Positions 53,925-63,272 of a stretch of 64,000 bases of DNA are shown one piece after another. The translations under genes and the position numbers were made by a program. The stretch covers positions 930,001-994,000 of the forward strand of contig NC_057319.1 in NCBI RefSeq assembly GCF_000687475.1. The letters run 5' to 3'. Under the pieces are notes generated by a model. It was not told where the DNA came from. It ran no database searches and saw only the letters and a program-made list of their open reading frames with translations. This DNA comes from Ustilaginoidea virens (Eukaryota; Ascomycota; Sordariomycetes; Hypocreales; Clavicipitaceae). How positions within the stretch are numbered: position 1 is the stretch's first letter; each line of letters begins with the position of its first letter.

Positions 53925-55199
53925 TCAGCCACGAGATGCTAGGGGCTTCGACGCCACGGATCTTGCTAGCTCCAATATCTCGAGAGCACTCTCGTCCGGC
54001 TTCTCCACATTGACCCAGTGGCCAGCCCCAGGCACCAGCGTCGCACCTCGCCAGCATTCGGGCTCGACGCTCACGCCCTCCTGCATCGCCTCCAGACCCC
54101 CCGGGATCTGGTACGTGCCCCAATCGCCGACGCCCGAAACGTACTTGGCAGGAATCCTGATCTTGGACCCCGCCAAGCACAGCAAGTCCCTGGACCGTTC
54201 TGGATCGGTCAGCACTCGGTACCAAAGCAGCGGAGCGCGAAACGTCGTCCGCGTGAACTCGCGCTCGTACACGTCGACGTCGGTCTCGGCAAGCCAGGGC
54301 GTCCCGGAAAGCCCCTCAGCCACCTGGCGAGGCTCCTCCCGCATGTCCAGGGCAACGTTCTCCCGCATGGTCTTGTCGGCACGCATGACGTAGTAGTGAG
54401 GCAGAATAGCCAGCTCTTGGGCCGTCCAGGACTTGAGCGGCCGAGGCGGTATTTTCTGCGCATGAGCGCCCGACTTGAGGTGGAAATAGCCCCTCAGAAA
54501 CTCTCGCAGCGGCGGCCCCGCGGGGTAGGTCCACTCGTCTGCCGCGCCGGGAGAGGCATTGTCCCATTTGTAGTGTTTCCTAGGCGGGTCAAGCCTGGCC
54601 AGGGACGCCTGTATATGCGGATCGTGGTCCCCCTCCCACCGGCGAGGAAGAGGGCGGGGCACCCGAGAAGCCAGGGCTTTCGCGGGCGAGGCCCCCAGCG
54701 GCACGTTGGCAATACCTTTCCAGGTGTGCGCCAAGAGCAGCAGCGATTCCACCATGTCGGGTCTCACGAGCGCGGTGATGGCGGCCATGTAGGCGCCCAG
54801 GTCGTGACCTACCAGCGTGCGTATCGTTGTGTATCCCAAGGCGTGTACCAGGGTGACCACGTCGCAGACGGCGGCCATGGGGTGTATTGCGCAGTCCGGA
54901 ATGGGCGTCAGATCGGCGTTGTGGGTGCGCCCGAAGCCTCGCAGGTCGAAAGCGACGGCGTAGCAACCCCCCGCTGCTAGCTTGGGGAGCACGTATCGCC
55001 AGTCGTACGAGAGGTTCGGGAAGCCGTGAAGGAGAAGGATCAGGGGCGGAAGAGACTTGTTGCTTCCCGACTCTGGCTCTGGCGGTTGGTCTGGCACGGA
55101 TTCCAGGACGTGGAACTTGAGCCCTGCGGGCGACGTGTCGACAAACCGAGAGGACACTCGGTCGGGTAGATGCCAACGCGGCAATTTGGCCGGATCCAT
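53925..55199 (-). CDS. Epoxide-hydrolase-like alpha/beta hydrolase
   Basis: An intronless frame of 424 residues from ATG 55199 (MDPAKLPRWHLPDR). Alpha/beta-hydrolase landmarks: oxyanion-hole HGFP (58-61, LLLHGFPNLSYDWR), AFDLRGFGRT, nucleophile Asp133 in GHDLGAY, and base His394 in GAGHWVNVEKPDE. Asp rather than Ser at the nucleophile points to an epoxide hydrolase or haloalkane-dehalogenase relative. A cap-domain tyrosine in DVYEREFTRTTFRAPLLWYR matches the epoxide-opening Tyr of soluble epoxide hydrolases. No signal peptide, so cytosolic or peroxisomal. The cap insert (residues ~180-270) is long. Likely role: hydrolysis of a lipid or xenobiotic epoxide; substrate unknown. Confidence 0.88.
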   Translation of the reverse strand: MDPAKLPRWHLPDRVSSRFVDTSPAGLKFHVLESVPDQPPEPESGSNKSLPPLILLLHGFPNLSYDWRYVLPKLAAGGCYAVAFDLRGFGRTHNADLTPIPDCAIHPMAAVCDVVTLVHALGYTTIRTLVGHDLGAYMAAITALVRPDMVESLLLLAHTWKGIANVPLGASPAKALASRVPRPLPRRWEGDHDPHIQASLARLDPPRKHYKWDNASPGAADEWTYPAGPPLREFLRGYFHLKSGAHAQKIPPRPLKSWTAQELAILPHYYVMRADKTMRENVALDMREEPRQVAEGLSGTPWLAETDVDVYEREFTRTTFRAPLLWYRVLTDPERSRDLLCLAGSKIRIPAKYVSGVGDWGTYQIPGGLEAMQEGVSVEPECWRGATLVPGAGHWVNVEKPDESALEILELARSVASKPLASRG

Positions 55200-55947
55200 C
55201 AGATGGTGGTCGTCTGAGTGTATGTTTCTGCGTTTGCGGCGATGACGCGAGTGCCGATTGCTGCAAGCTTATGTAGCATGAAGTGGGGTACCGTATGGAG
55301 TACGGAAGTAGTGAGAGGCTTCTATATATGAGAAGCTCCTCAGTTTGAACAAGAAAAGTCGGTCATTTAGTGACGACTATGCGACACCAGTATGGAATTT
55401 TCTCAACGTTGCAACCATGCTTATCGACATGTCCTCCCTCACAGATATGTACTTGGCTCCGCGCAACCGAGCGCCAATTATAGGAATGCAGAACATCATC
55501 AAGTAAAGTGAAGATGGCTCGATGACGGTAAAAAATCACTTGCTCAAAGAATTTGAAATCGGCGCATGCGTACAGAGTCCGACATGACCATTCCTGGGTG
55601 ACCAGCAATGGCTGTCGTGACAGCAAATGATGGGTTTTGACCAGACATGACGACGGATCCGCGGTTGGCAGGGACAAGCAAGTGGATGCCAGTCGCGATT
55701 GCCGCTTTGTCAGCCGGATCGATGTCATGGCGCCACCCTGCTCCCACCGCGCCCCCACCCCCCGCTCCCCGCCCCCACCCTTGCACCTGTTCCAACTGTT
55801 CCACCTGTTCTGTGCATCTGTGCATCTGTGCATCTGTGCTCTGTGCATCCTTTGCTCGCATTGAACTTGCGCAAGCCGCGGCTACAAAAGGACTACCTCA
55901 CCTAATCAAAGACTCGTTCGTCCGACTTTCCCCTCGGGAGCGCAAAC
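55200..55947. other. Divergent spacer between epoxide hydrolase and cupin genes
   Basis: Holds the promoters of both flanking genes. A TCTGTGCA octamer array lies at about 55809-55848, close to the cupin gene's start region. A near copy of the TACGGAGTA element (TATGGAGTACGG) is at about 55,294-55,305. No gene is supported. Confidence 0.55.
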
Positions 55948-56679
55948 ATGCCCGAACAGCAGCAAAGCTTGTCAGTCATCGAAAGGAGCCTCCCCAACGG
56001 TGTCAGGTACGACCTCAGCTCGCCCGGCCACGTCACCATTTCCCTTCCTCCCACATCGACTTGGTCCAGCGGCCTTCACTGGCACGAAACGCACACCGAG
56101 TACCTCAAGGTCGTGCAGGGGAGCATCAAGGTGCGCGTAGGCTCGGCCCGCCGCATCATCACCGCGTCAGCGACCAGCCAGCCCGAAGTCAGGGTCGACA
56201 AGTTCGTCTGGCACGAATGGCAGCGCGCTGAGCCGGGTGGCGAGGAGGTGGTTGTCGTCGAGCGGACGGACCCGGCCGATGCCGAAAAGGCCCTTTTCTT
56301 CTGGAACCTCAACGGGGTGGTTCTCAGCGCGCCCAAGCTGCTGAGCACGCATCAGTACTTGTCCCGCTTGCCGGAAACCATGGCCCAGTTGCTGCTGACG
56401 CTCTGGGTCGAGCTGAATCTCATGGTCATCTTTGCGCACCTGGACAACATACCCGTCTATGTGAACCTGCCCAGCTACAAGAGCCTGCGAAGAAGGAATC
56501 TTGTCTCGGTTCAGACGCTGGCCATGGGAGACTGGGTGATATCGCACTTTGTTCTGTCCATGGCGGCGTTGCTGGGATGGCTCGTCGGTGTTCACCCAGT
56601 TGATCAGAGGTATACGCCGGAAAGGGAATACGCCCTCTGGACGACGGCGGGTGACGACTACGAAAAGGATCAAACTTAG
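55948..56679 (+). CDS. Cupin-domain protein with two C-terminal membrane spans
   Basis: An intronless frame of 243 residues from ATG 55948. The first cupin motif is exact: HWHETHTEYLKVVQG, that is H44-x-H46-x4-E51-x6-G58. A second His sits in KFVWHEWQRAEPGGEE. Thus residues ~20-120 form a single metal-binding cupin barrel. The second half has two hydrophobic stretches (LLLTLWVELNLMVIFAHL and VISHFVLSMAALLGWLVGVHP), so the barrel is probably tethered to a membrane. No signal peptide. Single-cupin proteins may be dioxygenases, isomerases or binding proteins; no function is inferred. It diverges from the epoxide hydrolase gene. Confidence 0.82.
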   Translation: MPEQQQSLSVIERSLPNGVRYDLSSPGHVTISLPPTSTWSSGLHWHETHTEYLKVVQGSIKVRVGSARRIITASATSQPEVRVDKFVWHEWQRAEPGGEEVVVVERTDPADAEKALFFWNLNGVVLSAPKLLSTHQYLSRLPETMAQLLLTLWVELNLMVIFAHLDNIPVYVNLPSYKSLRRRNLVSVQTLAMGDWVISHFVLSMAALLGWLVGVHPVDQRYTPEREYALWTTAGDDYEKDQT

Positions 56680-58273
56680 GTTGGGGGGGGGAGGGGGTTG
56701 CACTATTAATCTTCTTTACGATAGTCTTCTTCATGGCTAGTACGACAGCGACAAGGGCCAAGCTGGGAGGAAGGGGGGAACTGCACTGTTGCTATTAATT
56801 CTCTGCTAACGTCTTTTTTTCGCGCCTACTACAGCAGGCAGAGCTCTGCCCTACTAGTCTAATGTCTTGTGCATAGTTTCTTATTGCTCTCGGAGTCCAC
56901 GGCGGCAAGCCCAGGTGTTGATAGGTTACTCGTCGCTATACGATGCAGTCGGATGTGTATTACTATAGCTGCCCCGTGTTGAATGTTACAACTGCTTACC
57001 ACGTGAGGTACAGAAACCGGAATTGCTGTTGTGTCGACGTTGAAGCCTCTTGGGATGACATGATCCGCCCAGGTGACGTGGGGTTACGAAGAAACTCCCT
57101 CGCGAAACCGGCAGCAGAAAACGAATGCAAGAAAAAAAGGAAAGGGAAAACCGACAAAGTCAGTCTGGCCGTCGACATCTCCAGATTTAACCGCAAAGAA
57201 GAGGTGGTGGACTGGCCGTGCCGTCAGCCATAGAGTCACACCTGCCCACGGCGCTGGGCGGCCTCTGTGCATTCCTCGACCCCGTGGACCGTCAACTACT
57301 GCTTCCCGGGTCTTGAGCACCGGGTCTTAAGCCCCGATACTTGAGCCCCGAGTCTTGATTCCGAGCCCGACAAGAGCCAAGCCCAAAATGTCGCGCAGAC
57401 GAGAAATCGGCAACGGCCTCTTTACATAGTCCTGGCATGGCCTGCTGAGACTCGCCACTGTCCATGCTGCTCATCGCCGCCAGGAGGCAATCCTTCAAGA
57501 GACTCGCCAAGACGACCCTCCCGGAGGAGCTGCGCCCGAGGAACCAGCGCAAGAGACGACGGCGAGTGCAACCGGCTCGTCTTCCTGGCCAACAAGAGCG
57601 TGGGCAGAAACGGCCAATTCCTCCATCTCGCGCGCCGGGAACGAAAACCGGGTCCGCGACGTCGAGAAGGAGACCGTCAAGCTGCGGTCTCTTGTGGTGC
57701 CCGCTCTACTTTGTGCTGTGGCAGCTCCTGGGCTGCCTGGGGCTCATGATTCTCGCGGGAAACACGGCCTACCCTACCCTCTTGCGGCTGATTGTTGGGA
57801 CGGGACTTGCGCTGCTAAAGGCGTTGCTGGACCGCCCGTTTGCCGCACGGTGGAGGCTGGCTCCTGGCCCTGGCCGTTCTTTTACATGTGCCACATTCTA
57901 GCCGAACATTCCCGACATTATACGAATCCACCGGTATCCCCGCCGACAGTTTTGTCATGGTATCAATTGTGCAAATAACACACAACATTACTCGTTTTAT
58001 ATGCTTAGCTTGTGGCCAAGCGCTACATCACTCAACATCTTCGATTGTACTATTGTTGCCGCTATTTTCGGATTACTCTAAAGGAGCTACGGCTGCTTCG
58101 TCAAACCCGCCGTAACCGCCGTCATTGCCGTTATACTCGTGTGGCCTCCCTCCTGCACACGAAAAAGACATAGGCTGTTCGGAAGCGATATTCGTTGCTC
58201 GCTGATCCGTTGCTCTGTTGGATCCATCATTTTTTTTTTTTTTTTGTTCTAACAAACGCCGCCGTTGGCGAAG
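56680..58273. other. 1.6-kb intergenic region with a possible decayed frame
   Basis: No intact gene. At 57,481-57,760 (+) a frame free of stops reads in a protein-like way (NENRVRDVEKETVKLRSL) but has no start or known domain. GAGCCCCG/CTTGAG-type short repeats lie at about 57,300-57,360, and a T tract at 58,228-58,244 precedes the gag-like relic. Confidence 0.5.
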
Positions 58274-58954
58274 ATGACTTCGAGCCCAGCGTTTATTTTG
58301 ACATCCCCAGACGACTGGGAGAACTGGTACGATTACATTCGAATCCACGCAGAGTCTCGGGGTATATGGGACTTTATGGATCCCGATCAATCGGTAATCC
58401 TCGATAGACCTGTTGAGCCTTTATTTGAATACGATGCACCAGCGGCAATACCATTACCTGCCGATACAGATACACCGACGGAACCTTCCACCGGTGGCCC
58501 GGCAAGCGATGCCAGGGCAGCCGGGGCGGCGGCGGCGACGGCATCGGCATTGCCAATGGTATCGTCGGTTGCCGCTATGCCTCGGGAACCTGAGCAAGTC
58601 GATGAGTCGATTTGTTACTTTAAGCAAAGACAAATACCAAGACCAGCCGATTGTTCTACTTTTGAATGGTTCAGACTTAAATTTTTGTATTATGAGCTCG
58701 ATCTGAGTGACCATCGCCACCTTCTCGACACTATGGATTCATATTCGACGTGGTCTAAGCGCACTTTGAGCCGGAATTATCTACGCATGATAAGTTTGAA
58801 GCTTGGATTGAGGATGCAGCTTCGGGAGCTGGTGTATCAAGTCAAGCCGGTGCGCTTGCTATTAAGGCCCGAGGCCAGCGCGCCGCGTAAAAGCAGGCCG
58901 CGAGTGAAATACTTGCCTCGTGGTTCCCGCGGATGCAAGAGATGCAGCCAGTGA
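58274..58954 (+). pseudogene. Copia-type gag relic, frameshifted near 58,780-58,800
   Basis: From ATG 58274 the first ~170 residues look like the N-terminus of fungal Ty1/copia Gag: SPAFILTSPDDWENWYDYI and AESRGIWDFMDPDQS. After about 58,790 the reading frame becomes basic and unlikely, while the +1/-1 neighbour frame reads HDKFEAWIEDAASGAGVSS and ends in a stop after QRAA. This suggests a small indel. No protease, integrase or reverse transcriptase follows, and no flanking LTR pair was recognised, so it is a dead or captured gag fragment. An intron mimicking the frameshift was considered but no good splice pair was evident. Confidence 0.65.
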
Positions 58955-59409
58955 TTTCTCGGACTCCTGTAACCATCTTACTACCTGCGAATGAAAGAGG
59001 CTGCGAGGCCATCAAAAGAGGGCTTCTGCCTGACCTCGATGCGAGGCTGTGCAGACTCCTGTGAAACGGCGCCGCAAACGCTGCTGCTAATGAAACAAGA
59101 TAACAAACGCATCATGAGCACTGAGAAATAGAGCAGCGCAGCCGATTCACTGGCTTCTGAGGCCGGCTTCTAAGCCCGCCCTCGGTCGCCGCAGACCTAT
59201 TTATTCCGTGCAAATCCCCCAACGCATCATGCATTGTCCCTGGAGTGACAAGCCCAGCAATTCGAGTTTTTATTTCTTCTTTGCAGCCGTGCATCTCTAC
59301 GCAAGTCACGCATATCCAAGTCACGCATAGCCAACCATATCCAGCAGAAGCAGCCTGCATTGCCGAGCATCAACCCTCCAGATCGACATTGTCTCGCAAC
59401 CCTGACAAA
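58955..59409. other. Spacer between two gag-like relics
   Basis: No pol-like coding sequence. A direct repeat of CAAGTCACGCATA occurs twice at about 59,301-59,330, just before the second relic. Confidence 0.5.
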
Positions 59410-59751
59410 ATGAATTGCAACGTATCGCTAAACGATGCCACAAAGAGCATCCTTGCACGCTTGCCGGCAATCACGCCACTGGGGGGACCTGACAACTTCA
59501 CACAATGGTGGATTGCAATAAAATTAAGTGCGATAATGATGGGAATGTCTGAATACTTAAACGGCACAACACCATACGAACCCGCAACAAAGGTATATCA
59601 CGCAGTATTGAGCTATTTGATCTGGCAGAGCCTGTCACCATCAATGCAAATTGAGGTTATTAGAGGCGGTAGCTGGTACCCAGGAAAGCCAGTGACCGAC
59701 ATGACGGACGTATTGTTCCGTCTCTACGGATCGCGAATGTTTTCGGAGTGA
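59410..59751 (+). CDS. Short gag-like protein, 113 residues, possibly a relic
   Basis: A single frame from ATG 59410 (MNCNVSLNDATKSIL) to a TGA. GGPDNFTQWWIAIKLSAIMM and SEYLNGTTPYEP follow the copia-Gag pattern (L-x-G-x-N-F-x-x-W-x-x-x-L-K then a Y-L-x-G). The frame ends where Gag would continue to a zinc knuckle, so it is truncated. Its sequence is not an obvious copy of the 58.3-kb relic, so two different elements may have landed here, or one domesticated domain remains. Codon use is more A/T-ending than that of neighbouring genes. Confidence 0.5.
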   Translation: MNCNVSLNDATKSILARLPAITPLGGPDNFTQWWIAIKLSAIMMGMSEYLNGTTPYEPATKVYHAVLSYLIWQSLSPSMQIEVIRGGSWYPGKPVTDMTDVLFRLYGSRMFSE

Positions 59752-60272
59752 GCGAGCTAGGCAACGTGACGTAAAGGGTCTTGCGGAAATTAAATTACAA
59801 CACTAAGGAAAAGGATCGCAACGCATGTACTAGGTAGTCAATTTGAGGAATCTGTTCTTCTGAGGGGCGACGATCAGGGCTCCGGTCACGGGCTGCCTAA
59901 TATTGCAGCCTTATATTCTTTATTCCATAAGACGTCATCAACAGCATCGTCTATCCACACGCCAGTCAGCCTGGCTCGACTGAAAAATACTGCAAAAATG
60001 ACTTTGCGCAGGCCGCCACACCAAGGTTTGACCGCGGCTTGGTTATTCAATTTCATCTGCGTAGCCGAACCTGCAGAACAGACAATACGAAGCCAAAGAC
60101 TGTTTTCCAAATTTCAAGCTGAACATCACGCAACCCGCCAGAGCAGACAACGACCCACGCAACTTGCCGCTTCGCGCCAGCACCGCGGCAGCACCGCGCC
60201 GATCCAACAGCTTCCTTTTCTGACGCAGCTCATCAAAAGCCAGCACAGAAGGACAATTCAGCACCTCCGCCG
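59752..60272. other. Spacer downstream of gag relic, 3' flank of HsbA-like gene
   Basis: A moderately AT-rich 520-bp stretch. Minus-strand frames over 60,110-59,890 read partly protein-like (RLTGVWIDDAVDDVLWNKEYK) but have no recognised family or proper boundaries. Confidence 0.45.
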
Positions 60273-60830
60273 CTATCCGTAAATCTCCACCGCCCGATCC
60301 AAATGCCAGTTGATGGCCGACATGACCAGCGGCGCGGCGCGGCCGATGCTCGCGGAAAACTTCAGCGCCAGCGCATCCCCGAGGTCGTTGGTGACGCTCT
60401 TCAAGCCCTGCAGGGCGGTCTTGACGCGGGACGAGGCCAGCTTCGCATCCAGGATGGGCCTGTTGAACTCGCCCCGCTTGCGGTCGAGGCTGTCCAGCAC
60501 CCGGTACAAGTTGCCGGCGAGCGAGGCGACGGCCCGGGCGACGCTGGCGGACTCCCCGTCGGTCAGGGGCGCCGACTGGTCGACGGCGTTGGCGGCGGCC
60601 CCGAGGTCCTGCTGCAGCTCGACGCCGCGCTCCTGGATCTCGACGGCGGCGATGGCCTCGCCGGGGGTCACGCCGCCGGTAAACCTGTTGATCTTGCTGT
60701 CGAGCGAGACGAGGCGGTTGGAGACGACGGCGAGGGCGGCGTTGATGCTGTTGGCGTCGCGGCGGACGGGCGCAGCTGCGGCGAGGGGCAGGAGGGCCGG
60801 GAGGGCCAGCAGGAGAGATGGGAAGATCAT
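60273..60830 (-). CDS. HsbA/Mp1-like secreted protein
   Basis: An intronless frame of 185 residues from ATG 60830. MIFPSLLLALPALLPLAAAA is a signal peptide, followed by a possible Kex2 site (VRR|D). The rest is the helical HsbA pattern: INAALAVVSNRLVSLDSKI, FTGG, AVEIQERGVELQQDL, SASVARAVASLAGNLYRVLDSLDRKRGEF, VKTALQGLKSVTNDLGDAL. It has no cysteine. The C-terminus NWHLDRAVEIYG aligns with NNHFDKAIKVYG of the gene at 63.3-63.8 kb, so the two are paralogues. Family knowledge: these proteins coat hydrophobic surfaces or sit in the cell wall. It is transcribed in the same direction as the lipase gene 650 bp upstream. Confidence 0.88.
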   Translation of the reverse strand: MIFPSLLLALPALLPLAAAAPVRRDANSINAALAVVSNRLVSLDSKINRFTGGVTPGEAIAAVEIQERGVELQQDLGAAANAVDQSAPLTDGESASVARAVASLAGNLYRVLDSLDRKRGEFNRPILDAKLASSRVKTALQGLKSVTNDLGDALALKFSASIGRAAPLVMSAINWHLDRAVEIYG

Positions 60831-61477
60831 CGTGGACTAGGGGCAGGGAGGAAGGACGGGGAGGAGGTGCAGTTGTTTGGGGGAGGGAGGGAGACGTGGT
60901 TGTTGTTGGTGGATGTGGTTGTGCGCGGCACCGCAGACGGGGTGGCATGGCTGGGCGGGCGACTTAGGTTTCATGCCATGCCATGCCATGCCATGCCATG
61001 ACGATTCGGCGGGAGGCGGGAGGCGGGACGGCATGGGCACGCCGACTGCCGGCATTGTCGCTTTGGGGCTGGGTGATGTTGATGTTGATGATGATTCCTG
61101 TGTGTGTCGCACAGATGCTCGAGGCAACTTTATTTCAAGAGTTCCACTCGCCTAACAACAACAGTGGATCTGCAAAAGTGGGTCGAGTGGCGCCGGCATC
61201 TGATCTGATCTGATCTGATCTACGGAGTATCTATCTGCCCATCAAAACTCAAACCCTGGCACCCGCAACACCACGCAAGCACAAGCCAAGGCTAACGCGA
61301 TGCATGATGGCGGCCCCTGTCTGTGCCTTTCCCGTCACGTCACTATCAGCTTCCATCAATCTCGGTTTCGGCCAACCAGCGAGCCTCCCCCGACAGTCTC
61401 CCTCCGCCACCTCCTCCACACTCTGCCCACGCCGCCCCGATCCCCGACCACCCCCGCTGACAAAAGAGGCCAGCACG
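60831..61477. other. Spacer between HsbA-like and lipase genes, pentamer arrays
   Basis: Promoter region of the HsbA-like gene. It contains a CATGC pentamer array at 60973-61000, a TGATC pentamer array at 61198-61220 and an exact TACGGAGTA at 61221-61229 directly following it. No gene is supported. Confidence 0.6.
60973..61000. repeat. CATGC pentamer array
   Basis: Five to six CATGC units, about 145 bp upstream of the HsbA-like ATG. Confidence 0.85.
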
Positions 61478-62637
61478 TCACGGAAACACGGCGCCACAGG
61501 CCTGGACGAAGAGCGAGCTCCCGATGATCATGTTGCTGTACGTCAGGTGCGAGCGATTGATGGGGTCGGGTCCAAAGTCCTGCCCCGTACTGCACGCCTG
61601 CTCAGCCGTCAGCGCCTCTCTCCTCCAGTTTCCAGATTCCGCCCCGGGGGAGGGGGAAGAAAGGGCGGGAAAAGGGGGAGGGGAGGGGGGGGAATGAATC
61701 CACGAACCAGAGAATCCAACGGGCACTTGAACGTAGTCGACGCCGTGTTGTTAGCATCCCGACTCTGGAAGTACTCGGGCCCGTGGTGGACGTATCCCAG
61801 CTCCGAAGGCGGGATCTGCGGCACGCCATCCTTGTAATGCGTGACGCGGAAGTAGTTGACATCGCGAGCCACCCTGGAGATGTACTTTGCCCACTCGGCG
61901 TCTCCGTTCCTCGGCTCGCCGTAGGTGTACGTCGCCGTGACCTTGAAGCCCTGGCCGATCAGCGACGCCGTGGCGAGGGCCGCAAGGCCGCCTCCGAGCG
62001 AATGCCCCGTCACCACCAGACGGGACCCCGAGTGCTCCAGCTCCGCTCTGATTTCGGGCGCAATCTGGTCGGCAATCGAGTTGTACGCCGTTTGGAAGCC
62101 CCGGTGAACCTGTTCCCGGGGTTAGCCTCGCGCCCATGTCGGCCTGAAACCCGCTTCCCCCGGGAGAAAGGAAAGGGAAGGGAAGGGAAGGGAAGGGGGG
62201 CTCTGTCCCGTCTCTGTCACGACCCCCGACTCACTTTGCAGTTTGGGCAGTTTGCGCCCACAACAGATAGCGGGACAAGCTCAAAGTCAAGGTCCGTGTC
62301 TAGGTCCTGTGGTGTCGACGTCCCTCTAAACGCGATGATGACCTCGGCCGCGTCGTAGTCGTGGAACAGGGTCGCCTGCGTGTCCGTGCCTTCGTTGTCG
62401 AATGTTTTGATTATGTGCGAGCCGAACGGCGGGCTCGGGCATTCGTACGCGTACGAAGCCGCCGCAAAGGAGGTGTATCTGGTGATTCGGTCAAACACGT
62501 TGGACGAGACTGCGCTTCTCGGTTAGTCGACACGCGGCTCGGGCCCTGCTGACCCGGCGGAGACGAGACGCACCACGCTCCTGCGCCGCCGCAGCTTGGA
62601 GTGGAATCAATCCAGCAATCGCGAGAACTCGGCGCAT
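61478..62637 (-). CDS. Secreted class-3 lipase / feruloyl-esterase-like hydrolase
   Basis: Four exons, 62637-62574, 62509-62235, 62109-61708 and 61615-61478, encode 292 residues. Introns show GACTAAC and GCTAAC branch sites. Signal peptide: MRRVLAIAGLIPLQAAAA. The lipase core reads AEVIIAFRGTSTPQDLDTDL, then VHRGFQTAYNSI, nucleophile Ser150 in VVTGHSLGGGLAALA, YTYGEPRNGD, Asp207 in HYKDGVPQIPP and His221 in GYVHHGPEYF: a complete Ser-Asp-His triad. Cysteines in CPNC, KCPLDS, QACSTG and FVQACG suit disulphides of a secreted enzyme. Family members hydrolyse triglycerides or feruloyl esters; which one is not decided here. Its neighbours on both sides are HsbA-like genes, and it shares a promoter region with one of them. 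Confidence 0.92.
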
Positions 62638-63272
62638 CTTGATGATGACGAGTGTTCCCTTGACGAGGCACAAGGCGGGATTCGGCCAAAGATGGGAGAA
62701 AGAGTTGTGCGGGAATTCAGTCCCCCTCCCCTTTCAGTTGAGCTGTAGATTTCATGTTTTCTCCGCGCTCGGCGCCCGGGGACGCAAAATTCGGCATCGG
62801 AACCCTTCAAGCTGGCGCCTCCATCAGTGCGGAACTTTGAGCCGCGTAATGGGAAACTTTCGGCCCGCCGGAATCATGCCTTTGCAAACTTACACGGTGG
62901 CGGTGGCGTGTCTGTTCTGTCAAGCGCTTTGTTTACATTTGCCGACGACGAAACTCAATTTAGACTCCCGTCACCACGGACGTCAAGGCAAAGAGCAGCA
63001 AAGCGCAGGAGGACAAAGATTCTGGCCCCGAGTCATCTCATATGATTTTCCATATGCCAGAAGAAGAACGAGAGAAGCACACACACAGAAAAAAAAAAAA
63101 AAAACTAGTGGTGAAAGATCAAAACACAAACACGACGGGTATCCTTGCTCCCACCCGCCCGACACCCCTTTCCACACCATCACACCATCGTATGAAAAAG
63201 CTCATCCGAGCTACAGCTTCCGACTTGTCCGCAAGATACACTGCAAACCCCGCCCCCGGGACCTGCGTTACC
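62638..63272. promoter_or_regulatory. Shared divergent promoter region of lipase and HsbA-like genes
   Basis: The 635 bp between the lipase ATG (-) and the HsbA-like ATG (+) hold no gene. A 15-nt A tract lies at 63090-63104, and a CACACCATC direct repeat is near 63,173-63,190. Divergent sharing suggests co-expression, which is inference. Confidence 0.6.

Noticed and set aside
60043..60948. 301-codon minus-strand frame overlapping the HsbA-like gene
   Set aside because: Pro/Arg-rich alternate frame; the HsbA frame has a signal peptide and family pattern.
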